A stretch of 64,000 bases of DNA from Helianthus annuus. Taxonomy: Eukaryota > Streptophyta > Magnoliopsida > Asterales > Asteraceae. The notes under the pieces were generated by a model. The model saw only the letters and a list, made by a program, of their open reading frames with translations. It had not been told where the DNA came from and did not search any database. The DNA lies in NCBI RefSeq assembly GCF_002127325.2, contig NC_035437.2, forward strand, positions 166,252,263-166,316,262. Reading direction: 5' to 3'. Shown here in pieces: positions 34,901-45,971 of this stretch (the stretch's first letter is position 1; every line of letters starts with the position of its first letter). A program made the position numbers and the translations under genes.

Positions 34901-37900
34901 GTTATTATTATTATTTTAATTTAATCACGCAAAGTTTTCCAATTATTTTTTTTTCTGATTATACTATTGCTCTTTGTGTTAGGTACACTGGGCAGTTATC
35001 TGTTGATGCTGTTACTGACTGGTTTGCAACAAACATCCTAAGCTTACCTCGTATCTCTTATTACTCTATGGAGTCTTTGGTAATTCTACTTAAATAAAAA
35101 TCCTTCGTATTTTTGTTATATAATGTATTTAAATATTATTCTTACTAGCGATGCAAAATAACGTCATTCTAATCACAGGCACAAACTTTTCTGGGTAAAG
35201 GCAGTCGACATAAGGTAAATATTGCCTATAGCTAGTACCCTTTCGTTGAATATTCCTGCTAGTGATTTTTACGTAATCATATCATTATTTTTTTTTTTAT
35301 TTTTAATGTGATAGATCAAAGTCATATTCGTTTCAAAAACAGGACAGCGAGCCACTCCATATGTGCGCCACGTGGCTAAAAGCTATTGGTCTTACGCCTC
35401 GTTCGCATTCACAGTTTGGAGAGAAGAGGAATCCGTCTTTTGGTCAAATACGTAATTTTCTTATTTAAAATAAAACTGGCTTTCATCCTTTTCATTTATA
35501 AGTTCTCTTCCAATAAAACTGAAATATTTGTATTTGAAACAGGTTTGGGGTGGAAGAAGCTCCCGCAACTGTTATTCTGAGAGATCCCGGTGTCAAACCA
35601 GTAGTTTACCATGGCATGCCATTTTTCTTTTCTTTTTTGTTTTTTTCCTCATGGTTGCTAAAATATAACTTTTATTATTTTTTTTAAATATTGATTTGCA
35701 GGATTAATGAACAACTCAAGACTTATTGATATCATGGAACAGAATAAACATCAAGGTAATGACACAACGGTTTGGTATTGTTCTAATGCACATTTATTTT
35801 TTTAAAGACTAATTTTCAGTATGTAATTTAAACTTTCTACCTGTCAAAATGTTTACAGTTTTCATACCCTGTATGTATGTATGTATAGATACACACAATC
35901 ACACATCCCATGCGGATTTTTTAACCATTTTATCCACAAACGTAGTTGACCATCATCTAACTAAGAGATCTGTAACAAAAAAAATAGCCTAGCGTTCATT
36001 TACGCCAGGTTTTTGATCGCTTACATTAGTGTAAATAAAATTTAAAAAAACGTAGGAAAAAACATTTTGCGCAGGTTACACTTACGTAATTTGTTGTTAC
36101 ACTGGTGTAAATTTATATATACGATATATATTTTTTTTTGACAAAGTTGAATAGTTTTAAAAATTTTTGGCGATTTAAAAAAAAAAAACCTTTTTTTTTC
36201 AAAAAGTTTTCGCGGTTCTTGTAACTCGGCGGAGTTTTCATTTTAACCATTCCCTATACATATATCTAAATATATATAGTGAAAGGCAGAGGCTCTTGAC
36301 GTGTGACAGTACGTGAGCACCAATATAACGTGCGTAATAAGGTTTAACCCAACCCATGCGTAATTATGCAAATAACGTGCGTAATTATGTATTATAATGT
36401 GCGTAATTATGCAATAACGTGTGTAATTATGCAAAGTTAATTACTATTTTGCCACCGCGTTCAATTGAAGCCTAGATTAGATGAGATGTGCGGTTGAGAT
36501 GCTCGCGTACGCATCGCCCGATAAGGTGGTCTTGTACGTTAACCGGCCTCTCTATATACGTATGTAGTGTAACAACGATATCAGTTATTTTTATTGACTA
36601 AATTTTGGAGAACATATTATGATCTCTTTTTAATCCCATTTTTGCATTTCAGTCCTTCCACAATTAAGAAGTATTACATCAATGGAGTTAGGTTGTGATC
36701 CAAAGGGATACTCGCGTGCTGGTAACGACACTACGGTTTGGTATTGTGCTGTTGTTGTGGGTAGGCTGAGTGCCGAACTTCATAAAATGCGTGAGGTGAG
36801 CTCCGATAACGCTGATCGTAAGATACTTTTTAACGCAAGTAATTTTTTTAGCTAATAGCTTTATTTATGTATATGATTAAAGACCATGCGTAGCATCCAA
36901 GAGATACTATCAAACGGTGGAGATGTAGGTCAACTTGATAACGAAACAGCCACATCAGCATCAGTTGCATTAAAGGAAAAACGGTTAACCTTTGCTTGGG
37001 TGGATGGTGAAGTACAAAAGGTAATCACATCTTTTATTTTTGTTTAAAATGAGAATAATTCAAAGATTTAGTTTAGAGTAAAATGCCATTTTCGTCCCTG
37101 AGGTTTGGTCAGTTTTGCGATTTTCATCCAAGGGTTTGGTTTTCTGCATCTTTGAAATCTTGTCATTTTCATCCGGCTCGTTAACTCCATCCATTTTTCT
37201 CCGTTAAGTTAGGAGTATTTTTGTACATAAAGTGAAAAAGACCGAATTGCCCTTTAAGCGAATACTTGTACATTATGCTAAATGCTTGTACATAAAGTGA
37301 AAAATACCGAATTGCCCTTTAAGTTAACAAAAAAGATGGAAATACCCCTGACTTAACGGAGAAAAAATGATGGAGTTAACGAGCCAGATGGAAATGGTAA
37401 GATTTCAAACCCTTTGGATCCAGATGCGGAAAAAACAAACCTTTAAACGAAAGTCGCAAAATTGGCAAAATTGACACATTAATTATTGATATTAGTTTTT
37501 TTTTTCTTTTTACAGAGGTTCTGTATGTTTTACGTAAATGTGGAGGACAGCCATGATACATGTGGACCTAGGAGGGATATTACAGACGTACCTCGATTAT
37601 TTCTTGTACGCTACAAAAGAAATGATACAGAAGTGAATAGAAAAAATGAGGAAAATTCGATGAACATGTTTGCTTCAATGGCTTCTAGAGACGTGGACCC
37701 CACATCCCAATTAGTGGCATTATACAAAGGTTTAAATGAAATTCCACAGGTTTGGTCTTCTATCCATCAAAATCTTAAAAAAAAATGATCATCTTTTTTT
37801 TGTTTTTTTTTTAAATTTGTATTTCTTAGTGCGTCCATTTAATACGATTTTTTTTCCAGATAATTCAATGGATCTCAGACACAGTTAGAGATGGTGACTC

Positions 37901-39398
37901 CAGAGATCTCCCGTTTCATGTGAGTTTCTACTTTCTACAAACAAAATCGTGTACTTTATTTGTGAACTAGTTTCTTTACCCGCCGCGCTTTGCGGCGGCG
38001 CTGTACACAACATGATAACGTATAGACTACAATCGACCTGACTCGTTTCCGAACTAAATTTACGTCGAAACATACGCTAACTCAAATTTATACCGTCGAA
38101 TCGAGATGTAATACATTTGACCCGATTTGTTTCCAAACAAAATTTACGTCAAAACGTACATAAAAAGAAAACATTTTATAATTGACCCGCGACTCGTTTT
38201 CAAACAAATGTTACGTTAAAGCGTAAAGAACTCGAATTTATATCAAAGGTTCGTGGGTTAAAGAAAAGTTAGAAAGTATGGGGGACTTTTTTTGTCAAGT
38301 TAAAAAGTAGGGGGGTCATTTATGTCAAGTTAGAAAGTTCATCATCATCATCATACTCAGTAAATCCCACTAATAGCAAAGCTAAGGTAGGGTCTGTGGA
38401 GGGTAAGATGTAGACAGCCTTACCTGTACGGCTGTACCCCGTAGGAATAGAGAGGCTGCTTCTAGTGAGACCCCCGGCTCGATTGCAGTTTTGCATCAAG
38501 CCTTAGACATAAGGCACATAACACTCAGCAATTGAGACAAATGCCGATTAGTGCATGTACCCTCTTGTCTTTCGGCTATCAACGCCACCACATGCATGAT
38601 TAACCATCCGTCTTTTAACGTTATTTTCACGAAATTAGTAAAATAACGTTAGAATTAGTGCACTTTCACTTTTGCCCCCCGAGCGCCCACACATATATAC
38701 ATTATATGCGCATACCGCAAGCGGGGCCGATCAAGTTTGAAAGTTATTTTTGTCAATTTAGAAGGTTGAGGGGTGAGTATTGTCAACTGACAAAACTTGA
38801 TGGGTGAACGGTGATTTCAAAGGTCGGCACTGACCATTGAAATTAAAGTATTATATAATATATAACTCACAAATTACATTTTTCTTTTAATTTTAATAAA
38901 AAAGAGATGTTTATACTTGATGCAGCGGACGTCAACTCCTGAGCTTGTACCTGAAGATGTAGATCCGATTTGGTCAAAAGGCAAGGAGCAAATTATATCC
39001 TCAAGTAGAGGAATGAAACAGAGGATTGGAACCGTACCGCAAAGAATTAATGATCTTACGGGTGATCCTCGGCTTGGTCCAATGTTGCTTTTGGGGGCAT
39101 TAATGTCATTTGGTTTTATTTATCTAAGGAGAAATCAGTCGATCAAACCGAAGGAAGAATCTGATGATGGGAGCGATCCTAAACCTGAGGTAAACAGCGG
39201 TACATTAATGTCATAAGTGAATTATTCACGTTGCTTAGTTTTGTAACCGTTTTGTGTCATTGACAGGGTGCTGAACGGTCAAAACTGAGAAGACGACGCC
39301 CCAAAAGCCGAACAAACGACAACATATCTCCATCCATTACCGACATGGAACCGCCAAATGCTTTCCAAATGCCGTTTACGGATTCTGATTCAGAGTAA
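29970..39398 (+). CDS. DnaJ-like/thioredoxin-like ER-type membrane protein (20 exons, 698 aa)
   Basis: Exons: 29970-30117, 30236-30305, 31526-31568, 31734-31811, 32228-32312, 32418-32497, 32615-32672, 34161-34271, 34788-34845, 34983-35079, 35179-35214, 35315-35451, 35543-35613, 35702-35755, 36653-36795, 36883-37020, 37516-37749, 37860-37919, 38926-39189, 39267-39398. They sum to 2097 bp in one frame. The start MATKSENPKPPK precedes a hydrophobic segment (about 20-40). A J-like region (about 47-113, HYDALGIKSFSS to WKRDYDIFG) lacks HPD; LNWKAGKG occupies the loop. A thioredoxin-like region (about 142-245) has SSQCAQF where CxxC is expected. A second hydrophobic segment (about 619-634) is followed by a charged tail with SKLRRRRPKSR. 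It is probably an ER/endomembrane co-chaperone-like protein. Intron 13 uses a GC donor. Frame and sites look intact, so I regard it as the functional gene here. Confidence 0.9.
30622..31006 (-). mobile_element. SINE-like retroposon copy 1 (DnaJ-like gene intron 2)
   Basis: Flanked by an 11-bp direct repeat ATTGAAACTAT (30611-30621, 31007-31017). On the minus strand it starts GGCCCCGCTTGTGG and ends in a (GAT)n tail. The middle (GGTAGAGTC, AGCCTTACC-like, GAGAGGCTGCTTCC on the plus strand) recalls the plant Au-type SINE. An 18-base C run lies inside near 30925-30942. Confidence 0.75.
31832..32153 (+). mobile_element. Mutator-like MITE (322 bp), DnaJ-like gene intron 4
   Basis: Ends GAGTTAATTGC(T/C)CGGATGGTCC are inverted and nearly the whole element is a palindrome; perfect 9-bp TSD TATTTATAA (31823-31831, 32154-32162). 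Confidence 0.95.
33076..34015 (+). mobile_element. hAT element (940 bp), DnaJ-like gene intron 7, host of a nested hAT
   Basis: Ends CAATGTTGTAGAA and TTTCTGCAACATTG; perfect 8-bp TSD ACTTCTTA (33068-33075, 34016-34023). Subterminal (T)AGGCGCC and GACCGA(C/T)TTT repeats. No transposase. Confidence 0.93.
33518..33936 (+). mobile_element. Nested hAT element (419 bp)
   Basis: Inserted in 33076-34015. Ends CAAGGTTTAAAAAAACGG and CCGTTTTTTAAAACCATG; perfect 8-bp TSD CTTAAATT (33510-33517, 33937-33944). Interior rich in GAGGCG repeats in both orientations. Confidence 0.94.
34318..34737 (+). mobile_element. TIR MITE (~420 bp), DnaJ-like gene intron 8
   Basis: Inverted arms start GGAAAATGTCATTTTTGTCC and GTAAAATGCCATTTTCGTCC with conserved GGTTTGGCCAGTTTTGCGA segments. 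TSD not discernible. Same family as 37078-37475 and 52170-52375. Confidence 0.75.
34864..34915 (+). repeat. (TTA)n microsatellite
   Basis: About 17 ATT/TTA units with one interruption (GTT), in intron 9 of the DnaJ-like gene. Confidence 0.95.
35985..36256 (+). mobile_element. Degraded TIR element end, DnaJ-like gene intron 14
   Basis: The right end GGAGTTTTCATTTTAACCATTCCCTA resembles the terminus of the GGGGA(A/T)GGTTCAAATGAAAACC family (24149-25029, 58816-59162). The left end is not recognisable. Confidence 0.4.
37078..37475 (+). mobile_element. TIR MITE, DnaJ-like gene intron 16
   Basis: Begins GTAAAATGCCATTTTCGTCC and ends in a decayed inverted copy (CGCAAAATTGGC). Contains two near-identical segments (TGTACATAAAGTGAAAAA(G/T)ACC). 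Related to 34318-34737. Confidence 0.7.
38340..38731 (-). mobile_element. SINE-like retroposon copy 2 (DnaJ-like gene intron 18)
   Basis: Same family and orientation as 30622-31006. Flanked by CAAGTTAGAAAGTT (38326-38339) and CAAGTTTGAAAGTT (38732-38745), one mismatch in 14. The flank motif also recurs nearby (38290-38330), so the TSD is likely but not certain. Confidence 0.72.
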
Positions 39399-39711
39399 AA
39401 GTTGCAGTTTACAGAAAACAATATAGAGGCAAGATGCCTGTGAAATATACACGGTGTCTAGTTAGAAACACGTCACAAATGTGACTTTATGTTCATCAAT
39501 CATCATTATTATCATAATACTGAATCTTTTTGTTAATTTATCATTTGGTCCTTGAATCAAGAGGATGGTCCATGTAACCATAACAATGAATTTTTTTTGT
39601 TGAATTATTGATCATAGTTAAAACATACTAAATTCGTGTTTTGGAAAAATTCTATTAGTTCTTGCTTATAAATTCATTGTAAAAAATGCTTATAAAAAAT
39701 CAAAAAGGAAA

Positions 39712-39785
39712 TGCTTTCATTGAGAGTCGAACTCAAGACCTCCCGCTTACTAAACGGGTGCTCTAACCAACTGAGCTATGAAAGC
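39712..39785 (-). tRNA. tRNA-Thr (anticodon AGU)
   Basis: A 74-nt cloverleaf on the minus strand: acceptor GCTTTCA/TGAAAGC with discriminator A; D arm GCTC-AGTTGGTTA-GAGC; anticodon stem CCCGT/GCGGG with loop TTAGTAA giving anticodon AGT; T arm with GTTCGA. The D-loop/T-loop sequences contain plausible pol III A and B boxes. A T-rich run (TTTTT) follows within 15 bp as a terminator. No intron. Confidence 0.95.
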
Positions 39786-39841
39786 TTACTGTCTTAAAAA
39801 TGACTGTACATTTATAATACATATACTTATATGTATGACAT

Positions 39842-39951
39842 TATTCAATTCTTGTGACATTGTGTATGTATATTCACATATATTCATTCCAACCTAGTTC
39901 CATTCTTGTGACATTGTGTACATATATTCAATCCAACCTAGTAAATGATTA
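39842..39951 (+). repeat. Imperfect ~55-bp tandem duplication
   Basis: A unit containing TTCTTGTGACATTGTGTA and ATTCCAACCTAG-type sequence occurs twice in tandem, with an extra partial AT-rich piece. Non-coding. Confidence 0.7.
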
Positions 39952-40127
39952 AAGTTCAATTTCCATAATATTCGAATTATAGACATTCTAGAATTACATA
40001 ACCATGAATATTGGTTCCTCTGCTTGATTATCTGCTTGTTACTTTCTAATTATTGATTTGGGTTTTAATTATATTGCTATTTTAGCACACCGTATGCGGT
40101 AATGCTCACACCTACTCCAAATGAATC

Positions 40128-40291
40128 TAGTGACGGATTCAAAAAAAATTTTCAGGGGGTTTAGGGGGTTCCTTTTGGTAAATTCTCACTATTTTTTTTC
40201 AAATCATATAAGGTTTTCACTAAATTTTTTCCATTTTTTCTAAACCGAGGAGGTTCTTGAGAACCCTCAAAAACCCATGGATCCACCCCTG
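40128..40291 (+). mobile_element. hAT MITE, diverged copy
   Basis: Related to 20374-20537: TAGTGACGGATTC...GGATCCACCCCTG. Flanks AATGAATC (40120-40127) and AATAAATC (40292-40299) form an 8-bp TSD with one mismatch. Confidence 0.85.
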
Positions 40292-40526
40292 AATAAATCT
40301 ATGATTGTTTTCACTTCGAATACTTTATTTTCTTAACATAATGTAAATTACATTCCTTAATAAAAATAGTGAGGGTTGGATTTTCATAAAAGTGTGTTAA
40401 TTAAGTTCCAACGCAAGCATGATACACTCACAACTAGTAATTTATGAAACGAGCCACTAACACGACGACAAGACCCGAGACGAAGTTAAACAACTTTGGC
40501 TGAAAAATAGATCAACACGTGAATAA

Positions 40527-41581
40527 TGTTGGAAATTTTGTTAGGAAAATGATTTTTTCCTAATTTTGGACTAAAAATAAATATAATAAAATGAGCGGGT
40601 TTTATGTATTTATTTGTGGGTTTGTGTTCTACGTTGGAAGGGCTTCGCAACGAACTGCATGACTTGACAGTCATGCGCATGCGCGCGCGAGTACACCTGG
40701 CACGGAGGCGCGCGGTTGCGCGCATGGTGCATGGGTCCTGCTGTGTCGTGCGCGGCGCACCAGAGTGAGCCAATACGGCGCGACTGTGTGGCGCGCTCGT
40801 ATAGGCTCACAGGTGACGTGGCACACGCGCGCATGGACTTGAGCCAAGTGGGCGCACCACGCATGCAGGTGCAAACCTGCGCGCGCACCAGTGTGTCTTG
40901 CGCGCGCTCATGCGCGCATGGACCTGAGTGAGTATGGTGCACGCGCGCATGGCAGTGAGCCAAGTGGACGCACCGCGCGTGAGGTTGCAGACCTGCGCGC
41001 GCGGCAGTGTGTCTTGCGCGCGCGCGCGCGGAAGCTTCCTGCTGCAGTTAATGCTAGTGCAGTTACATTCAGCAGTTGAAACTGACGAAGTTAATGCGGT
41101 TGACTGAGAATTAAATGACGAATTAAAGTGCATTAAAGACGTTTAATGTAATTTAATTCACCAATTTAATTCGTTTTTCAGTTTCTTCAAGACCTGCAGT
41201 ATAAATAGGAGGTTCCTATGGCAGATTCCACACACCGGAATTCACAAGCTCTCTACAATCTTCTAACTGCAGATTTCTTCACTTTCTTTCAGGCTTCCGA
41301 GGTACACCTTCGGGTTGGAGTCAAGACCGGCAGTGCAATTGCTTGCGGCTGTTGTATCCTGGAAACAAACGTGTTCTCCTGGGAGACACGAAATTTGTTT
41401 TAAGGGACCCGTGTCTAACACGATCCTCAGTCAAGAACAATTTCGTCTGTTCGAGTTTTCTGATCTAGTTTTTCCCTTTTTAGTTGTAATTGTATTTATT
41501 TTTCAGTTGTAATTCTGTTATTATTCTAGTATTTCAAGTTAATAAATTATTTTATTTATTTTACACGAACGGATTCCTACA
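40527..41581 (+). repeat. 5' LTR of the Copia element (1055 bp)
   Basis: Starts TGTTGGAAATTTTG and ends GGATTCCTACA. Relative to the 3' LTR it lacks about 407 bp (counterpart of 46655-47061) and has an extra ~80 bp in the GCGCGC-rich part (about 40825-40905). TATA box TATAAATA at 41200-41207; the upstream 40670-41035 block is rich in alternating GCGCGCATGCGCGC. Confidence 0.94.
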
Positions 41582-41909
41582 ATCTTAAAACAAATTTTAA
41601 AACACCGTTCGTGTAGAATCACAAACTTTTCTGCTGTGAATTCAAATTTTTTTTTTTCTCACAGCAGGTTGTGTTTTAAAAGGTTTTTCTTTGTTTTGAT
41701 TCAAAGTAGCGACTTTGTCAAAACAGAACTTTGTTCTTCTACTCCTTCTTCGTCTTTGGGTTCTAAGATCTTCTCTTGTAGTCTTCAAAGTTGGACTTAG
41801 AAGCTACGAGGCTGATTTTGTTACTCATCGATCTTGTTAGTAATATAATAAATCAGCACATTTATTATTCTAACAGTTTTATTAACTTGGTTTTGTGGAA
41901 TTTTTCAGA
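41582..41909 (+). other. Copia leader without a recognisable primer site
   Basis: The bases after the LTR (ATCTTAAAACAAATTTT) do not match TGGTATCAGAGC or another primer site I know. A 10-bp perfect inverted repeat (ACACGAACGG at 41563-41572, CCGTTCGTGT at 41605-41614) spans the LTR/leader junction. A 3' splice-like TTTTTCAG lies just before the gag ATG. Confidence 0.6.
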
Positions 41910-42679
41910 ATGTCGACTGAAAATACCAACGTCAACGTTGTTGTCGGTACCCCAGCCAACACTGTGGGAGCGTCCACAGTGGCGAATCATGCTGAACGAC
42001 CCGAGAAGTTCTCGGGTCTCCACTTCAAAAGGTGGCAACAGAAGATGTTCTTCTACTTGACCACCATGAACCTTGCGAGGTTCTTGACGGAGACCGTTCC
42101 CCAACCTGCGGAAGGGGAGACCGATGCTCAGGCTCTGAGCGCGGTAGAGGCGTGGAAGCACTCGGACTTTATATGTCGAGGCTATGTACTCAACGGTCTC
42201 TCGGATGCGCTATATAATGTGTACTATAATATCAAGACTTCCAAAGAATTATGGGAGTCTTTGGAGAAAAGTACAAAACGGCGGATGCGGGAACAAAGAA
42301 ATTTGTTGTCGCCCGTTTCTTGGACTTCAAAATGGTTGATAACAAGAGTGTTATGAACCAAGTTCAAGAGTTGCAAATTATACTAAATGACATCCACGCT
42401 GAGGGAATGGTACTTAGCGAAACATTTCAAGTGGCAGCCATGATCGAAAAATTACCTCCTGCTTGGTTGGATTTTAAGAATTATCTTAAACACAAGCGAA
42501 AGGAAATGTCGGTCGAGGATCTTGTTCTTCGTCTTCGTATAGAAGAAGAAAACAGGGTGGCCCAAAAAGGCACCATTTTGCAAGCTTCGGCTAAGGCAAA
42601 CATGGTGGAAGTTGGGGAGTCCTCAAAGGGCAAGAAAGGCAAGGGTAAAAAGGACAACAAAAGGGAAAGCAAAGGTTAA
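41910..42679 (+). pseudogene. Copia gag, two compensating frameshifts
   Basis: Starts MSTENTNVNV; the Copia gag core ERPEKFSGLHFKRWQQKMFF is near residues 30-50. Frame 1 is lost near 42265 in an A run after LWESLEK; the family sequence continues in the next frame ([20 protein letters not shown], later [20 protein letters not shown]) to a stop at 42679, with a second shift near 42655 that returns to the original frame for the zinc knuckle and pol. The lysine-rich end precedes CYNCNETGHRANQC. Confidence 0.88.
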
Positions 42680-45600
42680 CAACCTTGGACCGAAAAAGGG
42701 GGCTGTGAAAAAGAAGCTTGCGCCTTTCCAAGGTACTTGTTACAATTGTAACGAGACGGGGCACCGTGCTAACCAATGCAAGAAACCTAAGCGTGAGCGT
42801 GCGCACATGGTTGATGAGGATGGTATGCCTCTAATCGCAATGATAACCGAGGAACCGGCTATGATTGAAGAAGTCAACGCGATGGGTGAAAACCCAAAAG
42901 GATGGTTCGTTGACACGGGTGCAACCCGCCATGTTTGTGGAGACAAGGCTCTTTTCTCTACATTCAAGGAAGCTTCAGGTGAAGAAAAGCTTTATATGGG
43001 AAATAAAGCTACCGCAAGCATCAAGGGGGAAGGCACGGTCGTCTTGAAGATGACTTCGGGCAAGGAGCTTACCTTGACAAATGTGCTTTATGTCCCAGAG
43101 ATACGGAAGAATCTCGTGTCGGGATGGATGCTCAACAAGTTTGGATTTCGTCTAGTGTTTGAATCGGACAATTTTGTTCTTTCTAGACGTGGAATGTTTG
43201 TTGGAAAGGGCTATGCCCTTAATGGTATGTTTAAAATGAATGTAATGGTTGTAAACCAAAACAAAAGTTTAAATGAAACTTCTTCTTCTACTTACATGGT
43301 TGAGTCTTCTAATGTTTGGCATGGTAGACTAGGACATGTAAATTTTAATTCATTACGACGTTTAATTAAATTAAACTTAATACCAACATTCCATATCGAG
43401 TCCAATCACAAATGCGAGACATGTGTTGAATCCAAACTTACGAGATCATCGTTTAAATCGGTTGAACGAATAACCGAACCCCTTGATTTAATTCATACCG
43501 ATGTGTGTGATTTAAAAGCGGTTCCCACGCGTGGAGGAAATAAGTACTTCATCACGTTTATTGATGATTGTACTAAATATTGCTACGTGTATTTACTTAA
43601 GAGTAAAGACGAAGCAATAGAGAAGTTTATCTTGTACAAAAATGAAGTTGAGAATCAACTTAAAAAGAAGATAAAAGCTTTGAGAAGCGATCGAGGAGGT
43701 GAATATGTTGCACCTTTTGCCGATTTGTGCGCAAAAAGTGGCATTATACATGAGTGTACACCTCCTTATTCTCCACAATCAAATGGCGTGGCGGAACGAA
43801 AGAACCGCACATTGAAAGAAATGATGAACGCCATGTTGATAAGCTCGGGAGTGAACCGAGAAATGTGGGGGGACGCCATTCTCTCAGCAAACTAGCTTTT
43901 GAACAAGATACCCTTGAAAAATAGGGACGAAACTCCATATGAGTTATGGAGGAAAAAGAAGCCATCGTACAAATACTTGAAAGTGTGGGGGTGCCTAGCT
44001 AAGGTGATTGTACCACCTCCTAAGGCTCTTAGGATAGGACCCAAAACTGTTGATTGCATTTTCATTGGATATGCACATCAAAGTAGTGCACATCGTTTTC
44101 TTGTATATGAATCCAAGAATCCCGATGTACACAAACACACTATCATGGAGGCAAATTCTAATATCGTCTCATATTTTGAGAATGTGTTTCCTATGTTAGG
44201 ACAAACACATGCATCTTCATCAAGAGCGGTTGATGAAGCCGGTCCAAGTTCGTCTACATAGTTAGATGAACCAGGACCAAGTTCATCTACTAGGATAGAT
44301 GAAACACATGAACGACCTGAGGTCGAGGAGGGTGAGCTTAGACGAAGTAAACGACAAAGGGTTGAAAAATCCTTTGGTCCTGACTTCATGAGCTACATGG
44401 TTGAGGGTGAGCCCAATACCTACCGCGAGGCGGTTACCTCCGCAGAAGGACCTCAATGGCAAGAAGCAATTAAGAATGAAATTGATTCTATATTGCAAAA
44501 TCATACTTGGGAGTTAGTAGATCTTCCACCTGGTTGTAAACCACTTGGATATCGTTGGATATTCAAAAGGAAGATGAAAGCTGACGGAAGTATTGATAAA
44601 TACAAGGCAAGGTTAGTAATCAAAGGATTTAGACAAAAGGAGGGTCTAGACTACTTTGATACTTACTCGCCTGTGACGCGAATAACCTCTATACGATTGG
44701 TTCTTGCAATTGCGGCTCTAAGAAATTTGGAAGTTCACCAAATGGATGTAAAGACCGCATTTCTAAATGGCGATTTAGAAGAAGAAATTTACATGGAACA
44801 ACCTGAGGGTTTTTCCGCCCCTGGAAACAAGGGTAAAGTATGTAAATTGGTCAAGTCTTTGTATGGCTTGAAGCAAGCTCCAAAACAATGGCACCAAAAG
44901 TTTGATCATGTCATGATTGACAATGGTTTCAAAATAAATGAGTGCGACAAGTGTGTTTATTTTAAAGACACACCAAGAGGTTATGTGATTTTATGTCTTT
45001 ATGTAGATGATATGCTTATCATTGGGAGTGATGATAAGATGATCAACTCAACGAAAGACATGTTGAAAGCGAGGTTTGACATGAAAGACATGGGTCTCGC
45101 GGATGTGATTCTTGGAGTAAAAATCACTAGAACCCAAAATGGTCTTGTGTTGAGTCAATCTCACTACGTGGACAAGATCCTTGGGAAATTCAATTCGGAC
45201 GATACGAGTATAGCTCGAAGTCCAATTGATAATACCCAACGCCTAAGGAAGAATAGAGGCGAGAGTGTTTCTCAGTTAGAGTACTCAAGGATCATTGGTA
45301 GTCTAATGTATCTACTGACATGTACTAGACCCAACTTAGCGTATGCTGTGAGCAGGCTAAGTAGATACACCAGTAATCCGAGCGAGGATCATTGGAAAGC
45401 TATCACGCGGGTGCTAAGATACATAAGATACACGAGAGACTATGGATTGCATTATACCCGTGATCCAGCAGTGATCGAAGGATACACTGACGCGAACTGG
45501 ATATCGGATATAAAAGATCATAGATCGACAAGTGGATATGTGTTTACACTTGCTGGCGCAGCTATAGCTAGGAAATCTTCCAAGCAAACCGTTATAGCTA

Positions 45601-45971
45601 GATCTACGATGGAATCCGAATTCGTCGCTTTAGATAAAAGCGGGGAAGAGGCGGAGTGGCTACGTCAATTTTTGGAAGATATTCCAAGATGGCCAAAGCC
45701 GTTGACGGCGATCTGCATACATTGTGACAATCAGTCTGCTCTTGCTAGAGCACAAAGCATGATGTACAATGGCAGATCAAGGCACATTCGACGTAGACAC
45801 AACACGGTACGACAACTTATCTCAACGGGTGTTATCTCAGTTGACTATGTGAGGTCAAATGAGAACATTGCGGACCCGTTAACAAAAGGCTTAAGCACAG
45901 ATAAGGTGTATAGGTTGTCAAGAGGAATGGGACTAAAGCCCATAGATGAAGGGAATATGAGGGAAACCTAA
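42612..45971 (+). pseudogene. Copia pol (protease-integrase-RT-RNase H) with two stops
   Basis: One frame apart from in-frame TAG codons at 43893-43895 and 44259-44261. Zinc knuckle CYNCNETGHRANQC; protease WFVDTGATRHVCG; integrase HHCC (WHGRLGHVNF...CETCVESK) and core acidic residues (HTDVCDL, FIDDCTKY, SDRGGEY, SPQSNGVAERKN); RT with [18 protein letters not shown] and catalytic YVDDMLI; RNase H with YTDANW, STMESEF and HCDNQSA; end LTKGL. Both stops lie between integrase core and RT. These motifs fit a TNT1/Tork-like Copia, but the lineage is not certain. Confidence 0.94.

Noticed and set aside
36301..36545. Repeats of AACGTG(C/T)GTAATTATG as a possible regulatory array
   Set aside because: Short AT-rich satellite in an intron, irregular, no flanking structure.
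40610..41133. Overlapping ORFs of 60-117 codons on both strands in the GCGCGC block, and their 46507-47404 counterparts
   Set aside because: GC-alternating sequence is stop-poor in every frame; the block lies in LTR U3 and differs between the two LTRs by indels.
42865..43047. Alternative-frame ORFs within Copia pol
   Set aside because: The main frame carries all Copia catalytic motifs.
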